DNA of 64,000 bases from Nigrospora sphaerica (taxonomy: Eukaryota > Ascomycota > Sordariomycetes > Amphisphaeriales > Apiosporaceae). Below the pieces are notes generated by a model. The model was not told the DNA's origin and ran no database searches. It worked only from the letters and a program-made list of their open reading frames with translations. The stretch spans positions 2,170,001 to 2,234,000 of the forward strand of contig JAGVVL010000017.1 in assembly GCA_018287875.1 (NCBI GenBank), read 5' to 3'. This document shows positions 47,801-60,100 of this stretch, one piece after another. A program made the translations under genes and the position numbers. The first letter of the stretch is position 1. Every line of letters begins with the position of its first letter.

Positions 47801-50800
47801 GCCGGAAGTCCCCTCGCCGCAGCCTAAGGCTCCCGTGCTCAGCGCGTGGCACCATCAAGTTGGCGAAGAGGTGCCGACCTTCACCTCCCGTAGAGAAAAG
47901 GTGCGATTGAGGAAGATGCCGCCGCCGGCTCCTCTCTTGTTGAATGGAAGAGGAAACAAAAAGGCTGTCATGGTGCCCGCGCCTGAGCCTTCTCCGCTCG
48001 AATCCCCCGATGCCGCGCTTAACGCCATCCAAGAACAGCTTAAGAAGCTCGAGGAGCCCAACCGTGACTCGGTTGCCAGCACCGGTCGAAGGTTGGCATT
48101 GCTTGAGAACATCGAGCAGGAGATGGAGAACCAAGAGGATACGTGGCACCAGATGCAGCAGAAGATCGACCGCGACTCGGTACAGAGCACGGGACGACGC
48201 ATCGCACTGTTGGAAGATCTGGAGCAGGAAATGGGCCAGCTCGACAACAGGTGGAAGTCGATACATCAAACCCTGGACCGTGCTTCCATGTCGTCGCTGC
48301 AGACAGCATCGCCTGCGTTCGAATCTCGGCCTGCTTCCACGATAGACCGTACGGCGCGATCGTCGGTGGTCATGCCCACGCTTGCCGAGCGCCGGGCGTC
48401 TCGGCGAGCACGCATGTCCAGTCTGTCACGCTCGCCCCCGAACGAACAGAGCACCGAAAGGCCGGCATCGCGCGGCTCATCTGAAGGCAACCGCTCCAGT
48501 GCCTGGCAGGTTCGCCTGGCCGAAGCCCAGGACGAGTACAGAGAGCACGCCTCGGATTCGCTGCAGTTGCGCAACAACCTGAACTTCTTGTCTGTCAGCC
48601 AGGCGACCGACCTCGGCAGCCCGACGCCCCCGGAGACGGATGGATCCGACTCGGAATACGAAGCCGTCCTCCAGGCGCTCAGGGATGCCCAGAGCGACAG
48701 GGCCGCTGTTTCAGTAAACTACCTCTGGGTGCCGCCCCCGACGCAACCGGAGCTGCTAACTAGCGGGCTCTGGGTGTCTCCCCTTCCGACCGAAGACAAG
48801 TACACCGAAGTCGACCTCCCTGCTCTTTCGATCCGGCCCTCCGCGAGAAAGGTCCAGGAGCCCCTGAAGATCAACAGCATTCGGCTCTGGTTGAGGCCTG
48901 TAGCGGCCAAGCCTACCTCGCCCAGCCATCTCTGGTCCGAGGCCCCCCGCAGCGGCAAGAAGGTGGCAGCAAACCTCACTGCAAAGCGCCCTCCCCGGAG
49001 GAGCAAGCGTCTTACGGCGCTCCCCGATATCTTGGAAAGCCCTCTGCCTCTTCCCGACAAGAACGCGCTGGGCATCTTTCAATTTCCGTGGGGCGAAAAG
49101 AGTGCGGATGCAACCATCCAGCAGCGGGCGCCGATGCTCCGCGCCATGCCGGGCACTATGGCTTCGGGCGGCCCGCGCACTGTCGCACCAGTGCCGCTTC
49201 GACCGAGGGAGTTTGAAGAGGCGGGCGGTTACTCGTCCTCGTTCTTCGACGACTACGAGGAAGAAGACTCGGGGGACAACATCGGCGATGATTATTACGA
49301 CAGTGGAGACGACTTCGACGAGACGACTCTCGACGAGATCGCGGACTTGCTGAACCGGGGGGACGTGGCCGCGCCTGGCGACAACAACAACATCCGGGAC
49401 AGCTTGGTCTTGCCCACGATGGGCGGCGATGCTCTTGATGAGTATGAGGATGAGATGTCCGATTACGACATGGAGGATCTGTACACCCCTAGGTTTGATA
49501 CAGTTTCAGAGGAGCCTCTTCCCACGGCGGCCGCCCGATCGGCACCAGAAGCCCGTACGCTGTGGGTAGCCCATGCCACTGCTGATACCGACCAGCAGTG
49601 GTTTGGCCTCCCGCAGCCCGACGAGGCCGCTTGGTCAAAGTACATGCCCGACAGCGCCGACGCGTTACGGTCCAAGTCGAGGATGATGGAGCCTGCTTCG
49701 ATTGAAAGCAAACACCTCTGGGCGTCGGCCGTCTCTGCTTCCCAGCCAGTGCCGGCTATGTGGACTCTGGCCAGCATCAAGACAGCGCCGAAGCCTGCCT
49801 TTGGCCTGCCTCAGCCCGAGCCGGCTGTCTGGTCCGCCTACCTGCCCCACCAGACGTCGGCCCCGCGACCGAAACCGAGGGCTGAGGAGATTGCCGCCAT
49901 TGAAAGTCACGAGCTTTGGAGCCAGCCGCAGGCCCACAAGGGTATGGCGGCATCCGGGATGTGGGCTCCGGCAGTGCCGGAGAAACACACCAAGCCCTCA
50001 ACGACCCCGCGACCAGCCGCTTCCATCCCTCGGGACACGCAGTCCAAAGAGGTCCCGACTATGTGGTCACCTACCGCGGAAGCCGTGGCGCCCCAATACG
50101 GTCTGCCTCAGCCGGACAGCTTTGTCTGGTCGAGCTACCTGCTCGCTAACGCTGGTTTGTTCCGTGCCGCACCCCGGCAGGAGGAAATAGCCCCCATCGA
50201 GAGCACCAACTTGTGGACGCCCAAGGAACAGCAGGTCGCCGAGCCGCCCAAGCCTCAAGTCGCCCCGGCTCAGAAGCTGCAGTTCAAGGAACCACGGATG
50301 ATGTGGGCGCCGGCGTCCAAGACGGCGAGGCCCGAGTACGGCCTTCCCCAGCCGGACAGCTCGGTCTGGGCTAGCTACATGCCCGCCGAGGCCGGTCGTG
50401 TCCGCGCTGCCCCGCGGAAGGAGGAGATTGCCCCTATCCAGAGTACCCAGCTGTGGGCCGCCAAAGGTGAGACGGTCAAGTCTCTCAAGACGCAGGCCAA
50501 GAAATCACCGGCCAAGGCCAGCTCGGTTCTGTGGTCGCGTGCTGTGAAGACCACGAAGCCTCACTACGGCCTCCCCCAGCCGGACGCCTCGGTTTGGGCC
50601 AGCTACATGCCCGCCGACACTGGTCGTGTTCGCGCTGCCCCGCGGAAGGAGGAGATTGCCCCTATCCAAAGTACCCAGCTGTGGGTAGCACAGCAACCGG
50701 CTATGAAGCCTCTGATGGCGCTGGCACCGAAGAAGCAGGAGACCCAGGCTAAGACCACAGCCAAGGTTATGTCGACGATGTGGTCTCCTACGATCAAGAG

Positions 50801-53111
50801 CACCAAGCCTCAATACGGCCTCCCCCAGCCCGATAGCATGGTCTGGGCCCGCTATATGCCTACCGATGCTGGTCGGGTCCGGGCGGCGCCTCGCAAGGAA
50901 GAGATTGCCCCTATCACGAGCACCCAGCTATGGGCACCCAAGGGACAAACCCCCCAGGTGCAGAGGTCGGCCAAGCAAGCTACGCAATCCGCCCCGGCGA
51001 CCATGTGGACCGCCGGTGCACTCAGCCGCGCGGTGCCCAACTTTGGTCTGCCGCAGTCGGCAGCCTGGGAGAGCTACGTCCTCCACGAGGTAGAGACGTC
51101 GCGAGCCCAGCCGCGCAAGACCGAGATGTCTCGTCTCGAGAGCAAGAACCTGTGGGCACCTGCTACCCCTGAGCCTGCCCGCAAGAGTGGCCTGCTGTGG
51201 GCGGCACCTATGAAGGCGGCTGCCGTCTTCTCGAAGCCGACTGCTGTGGTTGCTGAGGCCACGCCCATCAAGGCGTCTGCGTTGATGTGGCAGCAACCCG
51301 TTGTTCCCACCATTCCCTCCGAGGCTGCTGGCCTGTTCGACGCCGGCGTGCCTCGATCGGATTACCGCAGCACCAGCCAGGAACCCGCTGCGCTGTCCAT
51401 GGCGCGAACTCCTCGCCCGTCCCAAGCACACTTGCCTGAGATCTCCTCGCGCAACCTGTGGGCCGTCCCCCGCGCCGCCGCCGCCGCCACCACCAGCTCC
51501 AACGCGGCCACTGGCCTCTGGTCCTCGGCTGCTGCGCCCGCCGCTGCCCTGTTCACGCGTGACCCCAAGCGGAAGGACTACCGTTCCACGGCGGCTGAGC
51601 CCGCCGCCCTCCACATGGTGCGGAAGCCGCGCCAGGCCGATCTCGCCGCGCTCCCCACGCTGCAGTCCAACCAGCTCTGGCGGTACAGCGCCTCGGGTGC
51701 CGTGGAGCTGGACTGGATCACCATCTCAACCATCCGACCCACGTCGCCCTCGGTGGCCTCCGTCCTGTCGACGACGTCGAGTCTGCCGTCACCTACCAGC
51801 GACGCCTCGTCCATCATGACGGCGACGACCCGCGCCTCGACGGCGCCGTCGCTGGCCACCTCGACCGCGAGTGGCTTCAGCCTCCGCGGCTGGTTCGGCA
51901 AGAAGAAGAAGCAGCAGGACCCCGACGTGTCCGACGTGCCCGCGGTGCCCATGATCCCCGAGGGGCTTCGTATGCCGCAGGTGCCCGAGGCGCCGGAGGA
52001 GTTCGTCGTCAGGTGCCTCGACGAAGTGCTGCCGGTGATGCCTGCCCGCCTCCCCTTGCGCCAGCAGTGGCGCGCCCCCGTCGCCTTCGGCGGCGACTGG
52101 GACGAGGCTCTGCGGGAGGCCGTCGCCGCCAGCTACCCCAACACACACTTCGCGCTGGTCCACGGCACGACGATGGCGCAGTGGGACGCGGCGCTGGCGG
52201 CGGCCGTCGAGGCCAGCCGCGTGCTGCCCCGCAAGAAGATGCCGCGCCACAGCTCGTCGCCCCGGGATTGGTCGCGCGCCCTCTCCGAGGCCGTCGCCAA
52301 GAGCTACCCGTTGCAGCGGCTGTCGCGAGGCCAGGCTCTGCCCTCGGACTGGCAGGCTGAGCTGCAGGAGGCCATCGCCCGCTCCCGCCTCTATAAGCCT
52401 TTTGATACCTCCAAGCGCCACCCCGTGTTCGCCGCCGCCTCCATGGTGACCCCGGCCCGCCGCGAAGACGTCCACCCCGCCGCCACCGGCTACGCCTTCG
52501 ACGTCGCCGTGCGCCACCCCGTCTACTTCGGCTCCGTGACCGCCACCGCCGACGTCCACCCGGCCTTTGCCACCTCGACCCGCCCGGCCTCGCGCCCGCT
52601 CAGCGCCGTTCGCCGGCCGGCCGCCACCGGCCGCGTGGCCGCCCTCGCCAAACGCATCTCGCAGATGCCCGGCGCCGACCAGGCACCTATCGTGCCCCGT
52701 ACATCTCGCACCCCCCGCCAGTCGGTCGTCGTACCCGCAGCTCCTCGGGCGCCCGCCCCCGCCGCTCCTGCTGCTTCGGTCGTCCCTGTGTCTTCGAGGC
52801 TCTGGGCTCCGCGCCGCGCTCAGCCCGCCGCCCCTGCCGCCGCGTCCCGGCCTACCATGTGGACGCCCCGCCCCGTCGCACCCGCCCCCGCCCCCGCCGC
52901 GATCGCCGTCTTCCCGGCGGCGTCCGAGGCGCGCCCCGCGTCGCGAAAGGTCGCTTCCAAGTCGTCGTCGGCGACCATGGTCGTGGCCGCTGACTTCGGC
53001 GTGCAGGGCTTGTGGGGCCGGCGGTCCCGCGCCGCCCCGGCGCCAGCCAACCGGGACTGGCTGCGGCCCCAAGCGAACCGGCAAGTGTCGCGCGTCCAGC
53101 TGCGATACTAG
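44809..53111 (+). CDS. Giant membrane protein with repeat-rich tail, function unknown
   Basis: Not recognised as a named family. Three exons, 44809-44855, 44951-45588 and 45658-53111, with GT-AG introns of 95 and 69 bp (the second has ACTAAC before its acceptor), give about 2712 residues. Residues ~15-240 hold six or seven hydrophobic segments (GVLFSAAAAGFTLYV, LALIIFLASSALWALVGFIA, LLPVAIAVIATDAVILTLLS, AVLLTVTALAIW, AAGLIILVAFVIAL): a compact multi-pass domain, perhaps receptor- or Rta1-like. The remaining ~2450 residues look cytosolic. They contain a Pro-rich part, a duplicated coiled-coil unit near 1010-1110 (RDSVxSTGRRxALLExxEQEM), an acidic patch near 1425-1460, tandem GLPQP/LW repeats, a second repeat type, a basic GKKKK patch and four short helical repeats. 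About 27 LW or MW dipeptides are spread from residue ~1230 to the end. A membrane-tethered scaffold is a guess. Confidence 0.88.
49558..51163 (+). repeat. Seven-copy GLPQP...LW protein repeat in the giant gene
   Basis: Seven units of about 65-85 codons (residues ~1529-2064). The shared pattern is MW, about 12 residues, then Y/F-GLPQP, a VW-xSYMP segment, RVRAAPRKEEIAPI and S-T-x-LW. Units four to six are nearly identical over RVRAAPRKEEIAPI, which suggests recent duplication or conversion, while the first two and the last have diverged. Confidence 0.92.
51282..51680 (+). repeat. Two-copy DYRST/EPAAL/LW repeat in the giant gene
   Basis: Two units share DYRST, two to three residues, EPAAL-x-M-x-R, then a Pro-Arg stretch, LP and S-x-x-LW (residues ~2104-2236). 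They follow directly on the GLPQP array and share its LW ending, so they may be a diverged branch of the same repeat. Confidence 0.85.
52098..52390 (+). repeat. Four-copy W-x-x-AL-x-x-AV helical repeat in the giant gene
   Basis: Four units: WDEALREAVAASYP, WDAALAAAVEASR, WSRALSEAVAKSYP and WQAELQEAIARSR. The Trp codons start at 52098, 52182, 52269 and 52350, a spacing of 27-29 residues. Each unit predicts a short amphipathic helix, possibly a binding motif repeated for avidity. Confidence 0.9.
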
Positions 53112-54211
53112 ACCGACCCTTCGTCCCTCTTTTTTGCTCTCTCCTAGTCCTTCTTCTGGTTCCATCTAGCATCAGCGACGTGGGCGCCGTGGGAAAAAAA
53201 AAAGAAGAAGACGGGTTCCATCGGAGTTTGAGGGAGGACCACGGTCGGGGCGGGAGGCGAGGTTTTCTTTTGCATTTTTTCCATTTTCCTGTTTCCCCGG
53301 CGCGCTCTTGAGACCAGGGAGGAAAGCTCGGTAAAGGGATGGGTCCAACAGGACGCGCCCGCGGCCCGCCCCGCGCCAGCCGAGCGTCTAGAACACGTCT
53401 GATCAGATGAAATCGCAATATCCCCCCCTCCCCTTATACCAAGTTTCTTCCCAGTAGCACACCCACCACTCGCCCATGTGTCCAAGCTTCGGTGCCCGTG
53501 TGCGTACATGTGTGCACATGTGTGTATACGTCAGCGAGGGAGCGCGTGACGCCTAATTGTTTGGTCTTTGTGCTTGTGTGCATCTTGGATATACCCCCCA
53601 ACCTTTCGTTTCCTCTCTCCGACTCTCTGTATTTCTCTCTGCCCCAACCAATATCCCTCCCACTGCGTCCCTCACTACAGCTACCGGCTTATAATATACA
53701 TACATATATATATAACGATGCTCTAGCTTGTTGCTTCCTTCCTTTTCGTGCACCGCTTGCCTGGATCGTGCCCTTCCTGGCCCATGACCGTGACCGGAAT
53801 TGGTACAGAAATCTCATTGGCCGCGTGCGGGCGATAAAAGGTGGTTGAGTAACCAAATAGCAGGGCGAGTAGGAACGTTTCACGCTGACACGACGAGAAA
53901 GAATACAGTTTTCAAATGCAAAGCCGCTCATGTATGTTTGTTACGAGAAGGAAGAAACCTTGAAATGCAAAGCTGTTTATGTGTGTTTGCGGACCTGCGC
54001 CCAAGATCGTAATTCATGGTATCATTCGAATCTCGCTATCCGGCATCACATCGCAATATGTCCAAGTCCGAACTGTAACCCTGGAGCCGGCCCTCTCGGC
54101 AGATATGCACAACTGTGTCCACAAGGGACAAACGCAAATGAACGCTCGTACCATCGTGATGAAATCCACCGATGGAGACTAAAACAGAAACCTGCCGCCG
54201 TTCTGGCTGGC
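53112..54211. other. Convergent intergenic region
   Basis: About 1.1 kb between the giant gene and KHA1, which end towards each other. It includes a short TATATA tract near 53695-53715. Presumably 3' UTRs; no gene recognised. Confidence 0.55.
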
Positions 54212-57101
54212 TTATGACGAGCCCGACGCGTCCTCAGCTTCCTGAATGATGAGCACGCTCGCCTTCAGGTCGCTCGTGGCTATCTTGGCGCCCAGAGTGC
54301 CGACGGTCCGCACCATGTCGTCGTTCACCGACGGGTCCGCCGCGAGCTTGGCTTGGCGCCGTCCGATGACGATGATATCTCCGGCGTTGCGGGCGTTTTG
54401 ACCGATAACATCCTTGGCTATGTTGGCCACCCACGTCAAGGCCGCCGACTTGTTTCGTACCGTGTGGTCCAGGAAGGTCATACGGCTGACGAGGTTGGCC
54501 GGGAGCGCCTTTTTCATCGCGGATATGACGGCGGCGTCCTGGGCCGTGACCTCGGTGCTGATGGCACTCTTGGGATCCGATGAGCCATGCGGACCGCTAG
54601 CGGCCGGCACCTCGGTAATGTCGTCCTCGCCATCCCAATGAAGCTGCGCAATCGTCGCAGTGACATTAGGGTTCCGGGCGAGAAGGAACACAAAGCGGAG
54701 GGCGGCGCGGTCATCAGCGCCCCCGATAAAGGGAATGAACACGTGGTGAGACTTATCGGCGATCGGTGGGTGGGCCGCCTCCTTGTGGCTGCGCATCGAT
54801 ATGTTGCTCACAGTCCGACGCAGGTCCTTGGCTGGCTTCTGGATCGGGGCAATGCCACTGAATCCATTGCTGATGAAGATGCCGGTGGTGCAGACGGCCC
54901 CGTTTAGCGCCCTTTGGATGAAGTCGAGATGGGTCCTGTCCGAGAAGCGGTCCTGCGGAGAAGTCTCAAATGGGCTGCCTATTTCGCTCCACGGGATCAA
55001 TACGAAGTCCGAGCCCTGGTTGGAGGCTTGCGAGACGACCGTGTCGGCGTAGGCGTCTTCGGGGGCCACGACCACGCTCCCCGAGGCAGCCACGTCATGG
55101 AGCTGAGAAAAGGTGCGGAAGGCATTCACAACGGGGTCCCGTCTGGTGATCTCCTCCAGTTCAGTCACCTTCATGACCGACGACGCACGCTCGGTGAGAT
55201 TATGGATGCGTAGAGCGTGAACCTCGAGGGGGCGCTTCTTGATGACAACGGGCTTTTCCCCATCATCTACCCCGCTCGTCTCGCTGGCGTTCTTGGCGCC
55301 CTCTGTCTCCTCGCCGAGAAGGGAGACGAAGGTGAACATGCTGGGGAGGCTTTCCAAGCGCAGAAAGACAAGAACGCGTCGGATCCTGGTGTCGACGAGC
55401 TTCTGGGTCGAGGCCGACATGCTCGCGCTTCCCTCGGATCGGAGAGGTGTCTCATCCCAGTTGATCTCTCCGCGCCTCCACATCTCGACCTTCCTCTGGT
55501 ACCGGGCGGGGTACAGCCACTTGGTTAATGGTGCCGTGGTCACTGTGGTGACCACTGCCATGACGACAAATATGGTAAACGTCCGAGTGGACAAGATGCC
55601 GGCTTGCAGGCCGATGTTCTGTCGCGCAATCAGCATAAAGTGCCCAGAAGGGGGACTGGGGGGCCATGTACTCACCAGCACGATCAACTCTACCAGACCC
55701 TTACAACTCATCAAGACCCCTATGGTGAAACTCTCTCGCCACAATAGCTTGTTGGCTCTGGCGGCCAGCGTGCCGCCGATGATCTTGCCGGAAAATGCGA
55801 TGACGATAACGGCCACAACATAGCCCCAAGTCTTTCCATCATTGAGCAGGCCCAGATCCGTGTTGAGGCCGGACAGGGCAAAGTAGAGGGGCAAGAAGAG
55901 AGCGGCGACGAGATCCTCAATCTTCTCCGTCAACTTGATGGCGAATCCTCCGTCGTGGGGGCAGATCAACCCGACCAAGAAGCCACCAAAAATGGGGTGC
56001 ACTCCAATGATTCCTGTATAGTCATTGTTAGCTGCTGGGGCCGAGTAGATGCGGAGACATGTTTCTTACCCGTGAACCATGCAGACGTCAGGACGAGCAA
56101 AAGGGTAAGCGTAACCATGCCCTGGGTCGGGCCGTTCTTTATGCTTCCCGATCTCCTGAGGAGCATGTGGAATACCGGCTTGACGGCGAACACGAGGAAC
56201 AAGACCCAGCCCACGCATACTAGCAGGACCCATAGAGCCGCCAGACCTGAGCCATTGTTGACCAGCGCCACGCACAGGGCGAGAAGAATCCAACCGACGA
56301 CGTCGTTCCCGACGCCAGCTGCAAGGGTTGTCACGCCGACGTCGGTGTGCAGCAGGTTCAACTCGGACAAAATACGACAGAGCACAGGAAAGGCCGTGAT
56401 GGCCAAGGCCGTGCCAATGAAGAGTGCGTAGACACCAAAGGCAATGGGCACCGTCGTTTCCACGTTATGGAAAGCATTGTAGAGGCCCCAAGCAACGCCG
56501 CATCCCAGGCCGAAGGGCAGAATCATGCCGGCCAGACCGACGCTAAGGGCTACGCGCCAGTTGGACGTAAACATACGGATGTCCACCTCGAGGGCGATGA
56601 GGAAGAGGAAGAGGATGAGGCCCAAATTGGCGGCGTTGTTCAGGACGGGCATCGAAGCCGCCGGGAAGATGGCATCTTTGAAACCAGGAATCCGCGACAG
56701 CACCGAAGGTCCCAACAGGATGCCGCCTATGACCTCGGCAATGACACGAGGCTGCCCCAGATAGGACAAGGGATAGTGCAGCAGGCGGCAGAAAATGATG
56801 ATGATGCCGGCCTGGCGTTGCGGGTTAGCGAGAGAGCCATATCGAACAAGTGCTGGTGCGGTGGCGGGCCGGCAGGGCCCCAAAGCACCGATACCGGGCT
56901 GGGCGGCTGGCTGGACTCGGGCGTACGCACCTGGATGATGAAGAGTTTGATGGGATCGGAGGCGCTGTAGTGGTTGGGCAATTGGCCCTCGAGAATGCCT
57001 CCCTGAGGCGGCGCTCGGCTGCCGCCGGTGGGCGAGGCGGCGGCCGACGTGGCCGACGACACGACCGAGGCCAGGACCGAGGTTGCTGTTGTCGTCGCCA
57101 T
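54212..57101 (-). CDS. KHA1: K+/H+ antiporter, CPA2 family
   Basis: Endomembrane cation/proton antiporter of the Kha1 type, contributing to K+ and pH balance. Four exons: 57101-56931, 56811-56070, 56013-55676 and 55618-54212, with GT-AG introns of 119, 56 and 57 bp, giving 885 residues (yeast Kha1 has 873). The exchanger domain runs from about residue 50 to 440: RVIAEVIGGILLGPSVL, NLGLILFLFLIALEVD, the GTALAITAFPVLCRIL helix, GVGNDVVGWILLALCVAL carrying the Asp pair typical of exchangers, GGFLVGLICPHDGGFA and MSCKGLVELIVLNIGLQAGI. The last ~400 residues form the soluble regulatory region, with EVHALRIHNLTERASSVMKV and a nucleotide-binding-like end (GDIIVIGRRQAKL). The start ATG at 57101 opens a Ser/Thr/Ala-rich N-terminus; the frame is open further upstream, so a longer form cannot be excluded. 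Confidence 0.95.
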
Positions 57102-60100
57102 GCTGGGCGGTGCGTAAAGGAGTATGCGCGGCAGCCTCTCCGGTGACAGGGCCGGGATGAGGATCCGGGGAGCGACGGGCACCAGGTTTATGAAGTCGGG
57201 GGTCGGAAGCGCAAACGAAACGGGCAGACCGAGATAAGCCGGGCCCAGGAAACGGCGCAGTTGGTCGTTTGCCTTCAAGGGGGTGTCGTTGCGCAATGGG
57301 CTGACGCAGTCACATGGTTGGCAGCGACGCCGCTGAACAGATTGAATTGCCCAGGGCCCGCCGGTCTTGAGGTTAGACCAGGGCCAAGCCCAGGGTCACG
57401 CGGCGAGGGCGAAGTCCTTGGCAGCGGGTTGATCTTGCTGGAAGCGTTGCGAAGTTGCCGGCAAAGCAAGGCATGCTTCTCTCTAGCCCCAAAGTCTCTC
57501 GTACTTGGCAGTGGGAGTGAGGGCCCTTGAGTCGGTGAAAGGACGGCAGGGTCTAGGAGGGGGGAGCTGAGCACGGGGACGACGATGTGCTTTGGCGGAC
57601 GAGACGGCGGCAGGGGAAGGGGAAATGACAGTCCAAGGGCCAATAGACAGCCGCTCGGAACTGGGATGGGATGCCGCTGTGCAGGTAGGGGATCTGGCCA
57701 TGGCCGTCGTTGAATCATACCTACCTACCTCTCTCGGGTGCATCGACGTGGGTGAAAGCCAGTGAAGCACCTGGAACCTCGTATGGCATCCTACTACATA
57801 GTAGGGCGAGGTTCTATCTATGGATCCTATGGGTCCACCTCCCCGCTAACGGCAGTGGGGGATTGTTGGTTCACGTTTGGATCTGCGGGGACGGCAAGAG
57901 CCATTTGCATGTGTAGTAGCTAGTAGTAGCAGCTAGTAGCTAGGGCTCTTTCCATGGCCAGGTCTCGACCCGCCACTTCTTTTAACGGGCTGGAATGTTC
58001 CGTCCAGACGCGCTACCCTACGCAATACGCTTCCAACGACTGGAGTGGTGCAGGCCGCCGCCAGAAGCGCACATGAAATCCACGAGAATGACTTGTAGAC
58101 ACCAAAAGCGCCCTGGTAGCTTCTTCTCCAGGGTGCAAATGGCCATCGTGACCAGACAGTTGGATGGGCCTTCGGGGTCACGATGCAGCCGTGGCGCCTC
58201 CCGGCGCACGCTTGGCAGCCGTCAGCTGCTTTGCCCGCCTCTGCTCGCGCCTGGGCTCGGGCCAAGTGTGATGAGATGGGGGGAGTGAAGCGTCCACGTG
58301 TGTAGGCGGGCAGGCTGGCTGGGCTCGACGGTTCCCGACCGAGCGGTGCCATGCCTCATGCCTCCACCCGCCAATACACGGCAGCCGAAGCCGCCCGCGT
58401 CGTTTGTGCGCTGCTGCACAGCCGTGCTTTTGTCGAACGCAGCCGTCGGCGCCTGGCTGTATTGTATCACCCAGCCCGCCTGCGGGCGCCTCAGCTGTCC
58501 TCGCGGCGCCTTCAGCGCCCTCGGCGTCGCGACGCAACGCAACGTTGGATGGGACTCGCGGAGCCGGGTTCAAACCGTCTTGCCCCGCCGCCACGAAATC
58601 GCTCAGCACCAATGCGTGGCGTGTCTTTCTCCCGGCGATACGTCCGTCCACCTCGTCGCCGTGGCACCTCGAGATGCGTGCGGCCTTTCGCTGTGGGCTT
58701 CGGGGCCAGCCGCTCCAGCGAGGACCACGCCGACTGAATCGTGCCCCCCTTCCCACGGTCATGGTGCAATTGTCACCGAATGCAAGCCGGGGCTGGCGGG
58801 TGCCGAGGGAGGATTGGGCGAGGATTGTCCCCGCGCTCCTGCAGCCGGCCAAGCCTGGTCTTGATGTCGGTGCAGGTGACAGGCAACAAAAGAGCGAGCA
58901 GGCGAGCCAGCTGAAGGCCGAGGAGGGCAACCACCAACTTTTGCCCGCTCGCGCAGCGGGCGCATGGAGGGGTTTCCGAGCCTTGCCGTCATGGCGTCCT
59001 ATCAGAGGCGGGTGAGGCGCTTCGTGGAGGCATCGCCATGCTCGTCTTCAGCCGGGCGGTTCGATGGCCAGCGAGAGTCTCAAGGGCAGCGCGATGGTGT
59101 CGTCGGCGACCCTCCCCGAGAGCCTGCGACGCTCGCTGGTGTTGCCCTAACACTCAACCTCAACCGCGCACCTCGGGCGGTCGTTGGCATTCTTGGCTCC
59201 GTCTTGGGCAGCAATGTCCCCGGCGGCGTCCAGTTCCTCGCACAGTGCTCGCAGGACCTATGACAAATCGTCTGGCCCATCCAGCCGTGTGGTGCCACCT
59301 CTGCTGCATAGCAAGCCGGGAGCAATGCGGGTGGCGGAGAAGACGACGTCGTGAACCGGCTTGACTCCGTGGAGGTCTGCCGAGGTCGAAAAAGGCACGA
59401 GACGAAAGGCGGCCACTCTTCCGGATTGATGGCATCTAGCGCAGCTGGCGGCATGGCCAGATAGAGTTCTTACGGGAACCCACACGGTCGGGTCTCTTTC
59501 ATCCTCCAAAGGGGATGCGGAAACGTGGTTTTCATGCTTGGCCCATTCCCTCGGGTCCGTCCAACCCTCTTTGCTTACTCGCCCCTAGGACAGGCCGACG
59601 GGCAGCTTGCTTTCCACTTTTTCTTACCCTCTCGTCTGCTGCAACGAGACGCCATCCGGCAGACTGACCGCCTCTGTCATCACTTCCCTGTTTCTCCTCA
59701 CGTCCCGACCGCTCGGGAGGCAGGTCGTAGGGCTGAGACTCCCGAGTCAGGGCCGTCACCCACCAGCCCCGAGGCCCACGACGGCCCCGATGTACCTGCG
59801 GTAGACTAGAGCCTCGACTAGGCATAGAAGAAAGAGGCGCATACGCACATATTTGGGGAAGTCCAAGTGGCATGGCTCGCTTGGGCATCGTCGGGCCCCG
59901 ACGCCAACGATGGCGGGCAACAATAGCTGCTATCACCGGCCCTCGTTTCACCAGCCGACCGCCTGCATCATCCTTTTCTCTCCCCACCGTGCTCTGTTCG
60001 GGCCCAGGCCATCCAGATCAAGCGCCGACCGCCACGTTCTACCGTCGAGTGCGCCGAACCTTCACAAAGGGCGCCTTGGGGGGGCAAAATGATTGGGGGG

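Noticed and set aside
51789..53165. 458-codon open frame on the minus strand
   Set aside because: It is antisense to the GC-rich 3' part of the giant gene, and its Arg/Gly/His-rich composition is typical of a shadow frame. The plus-strand repeats are clearly the coding signal.
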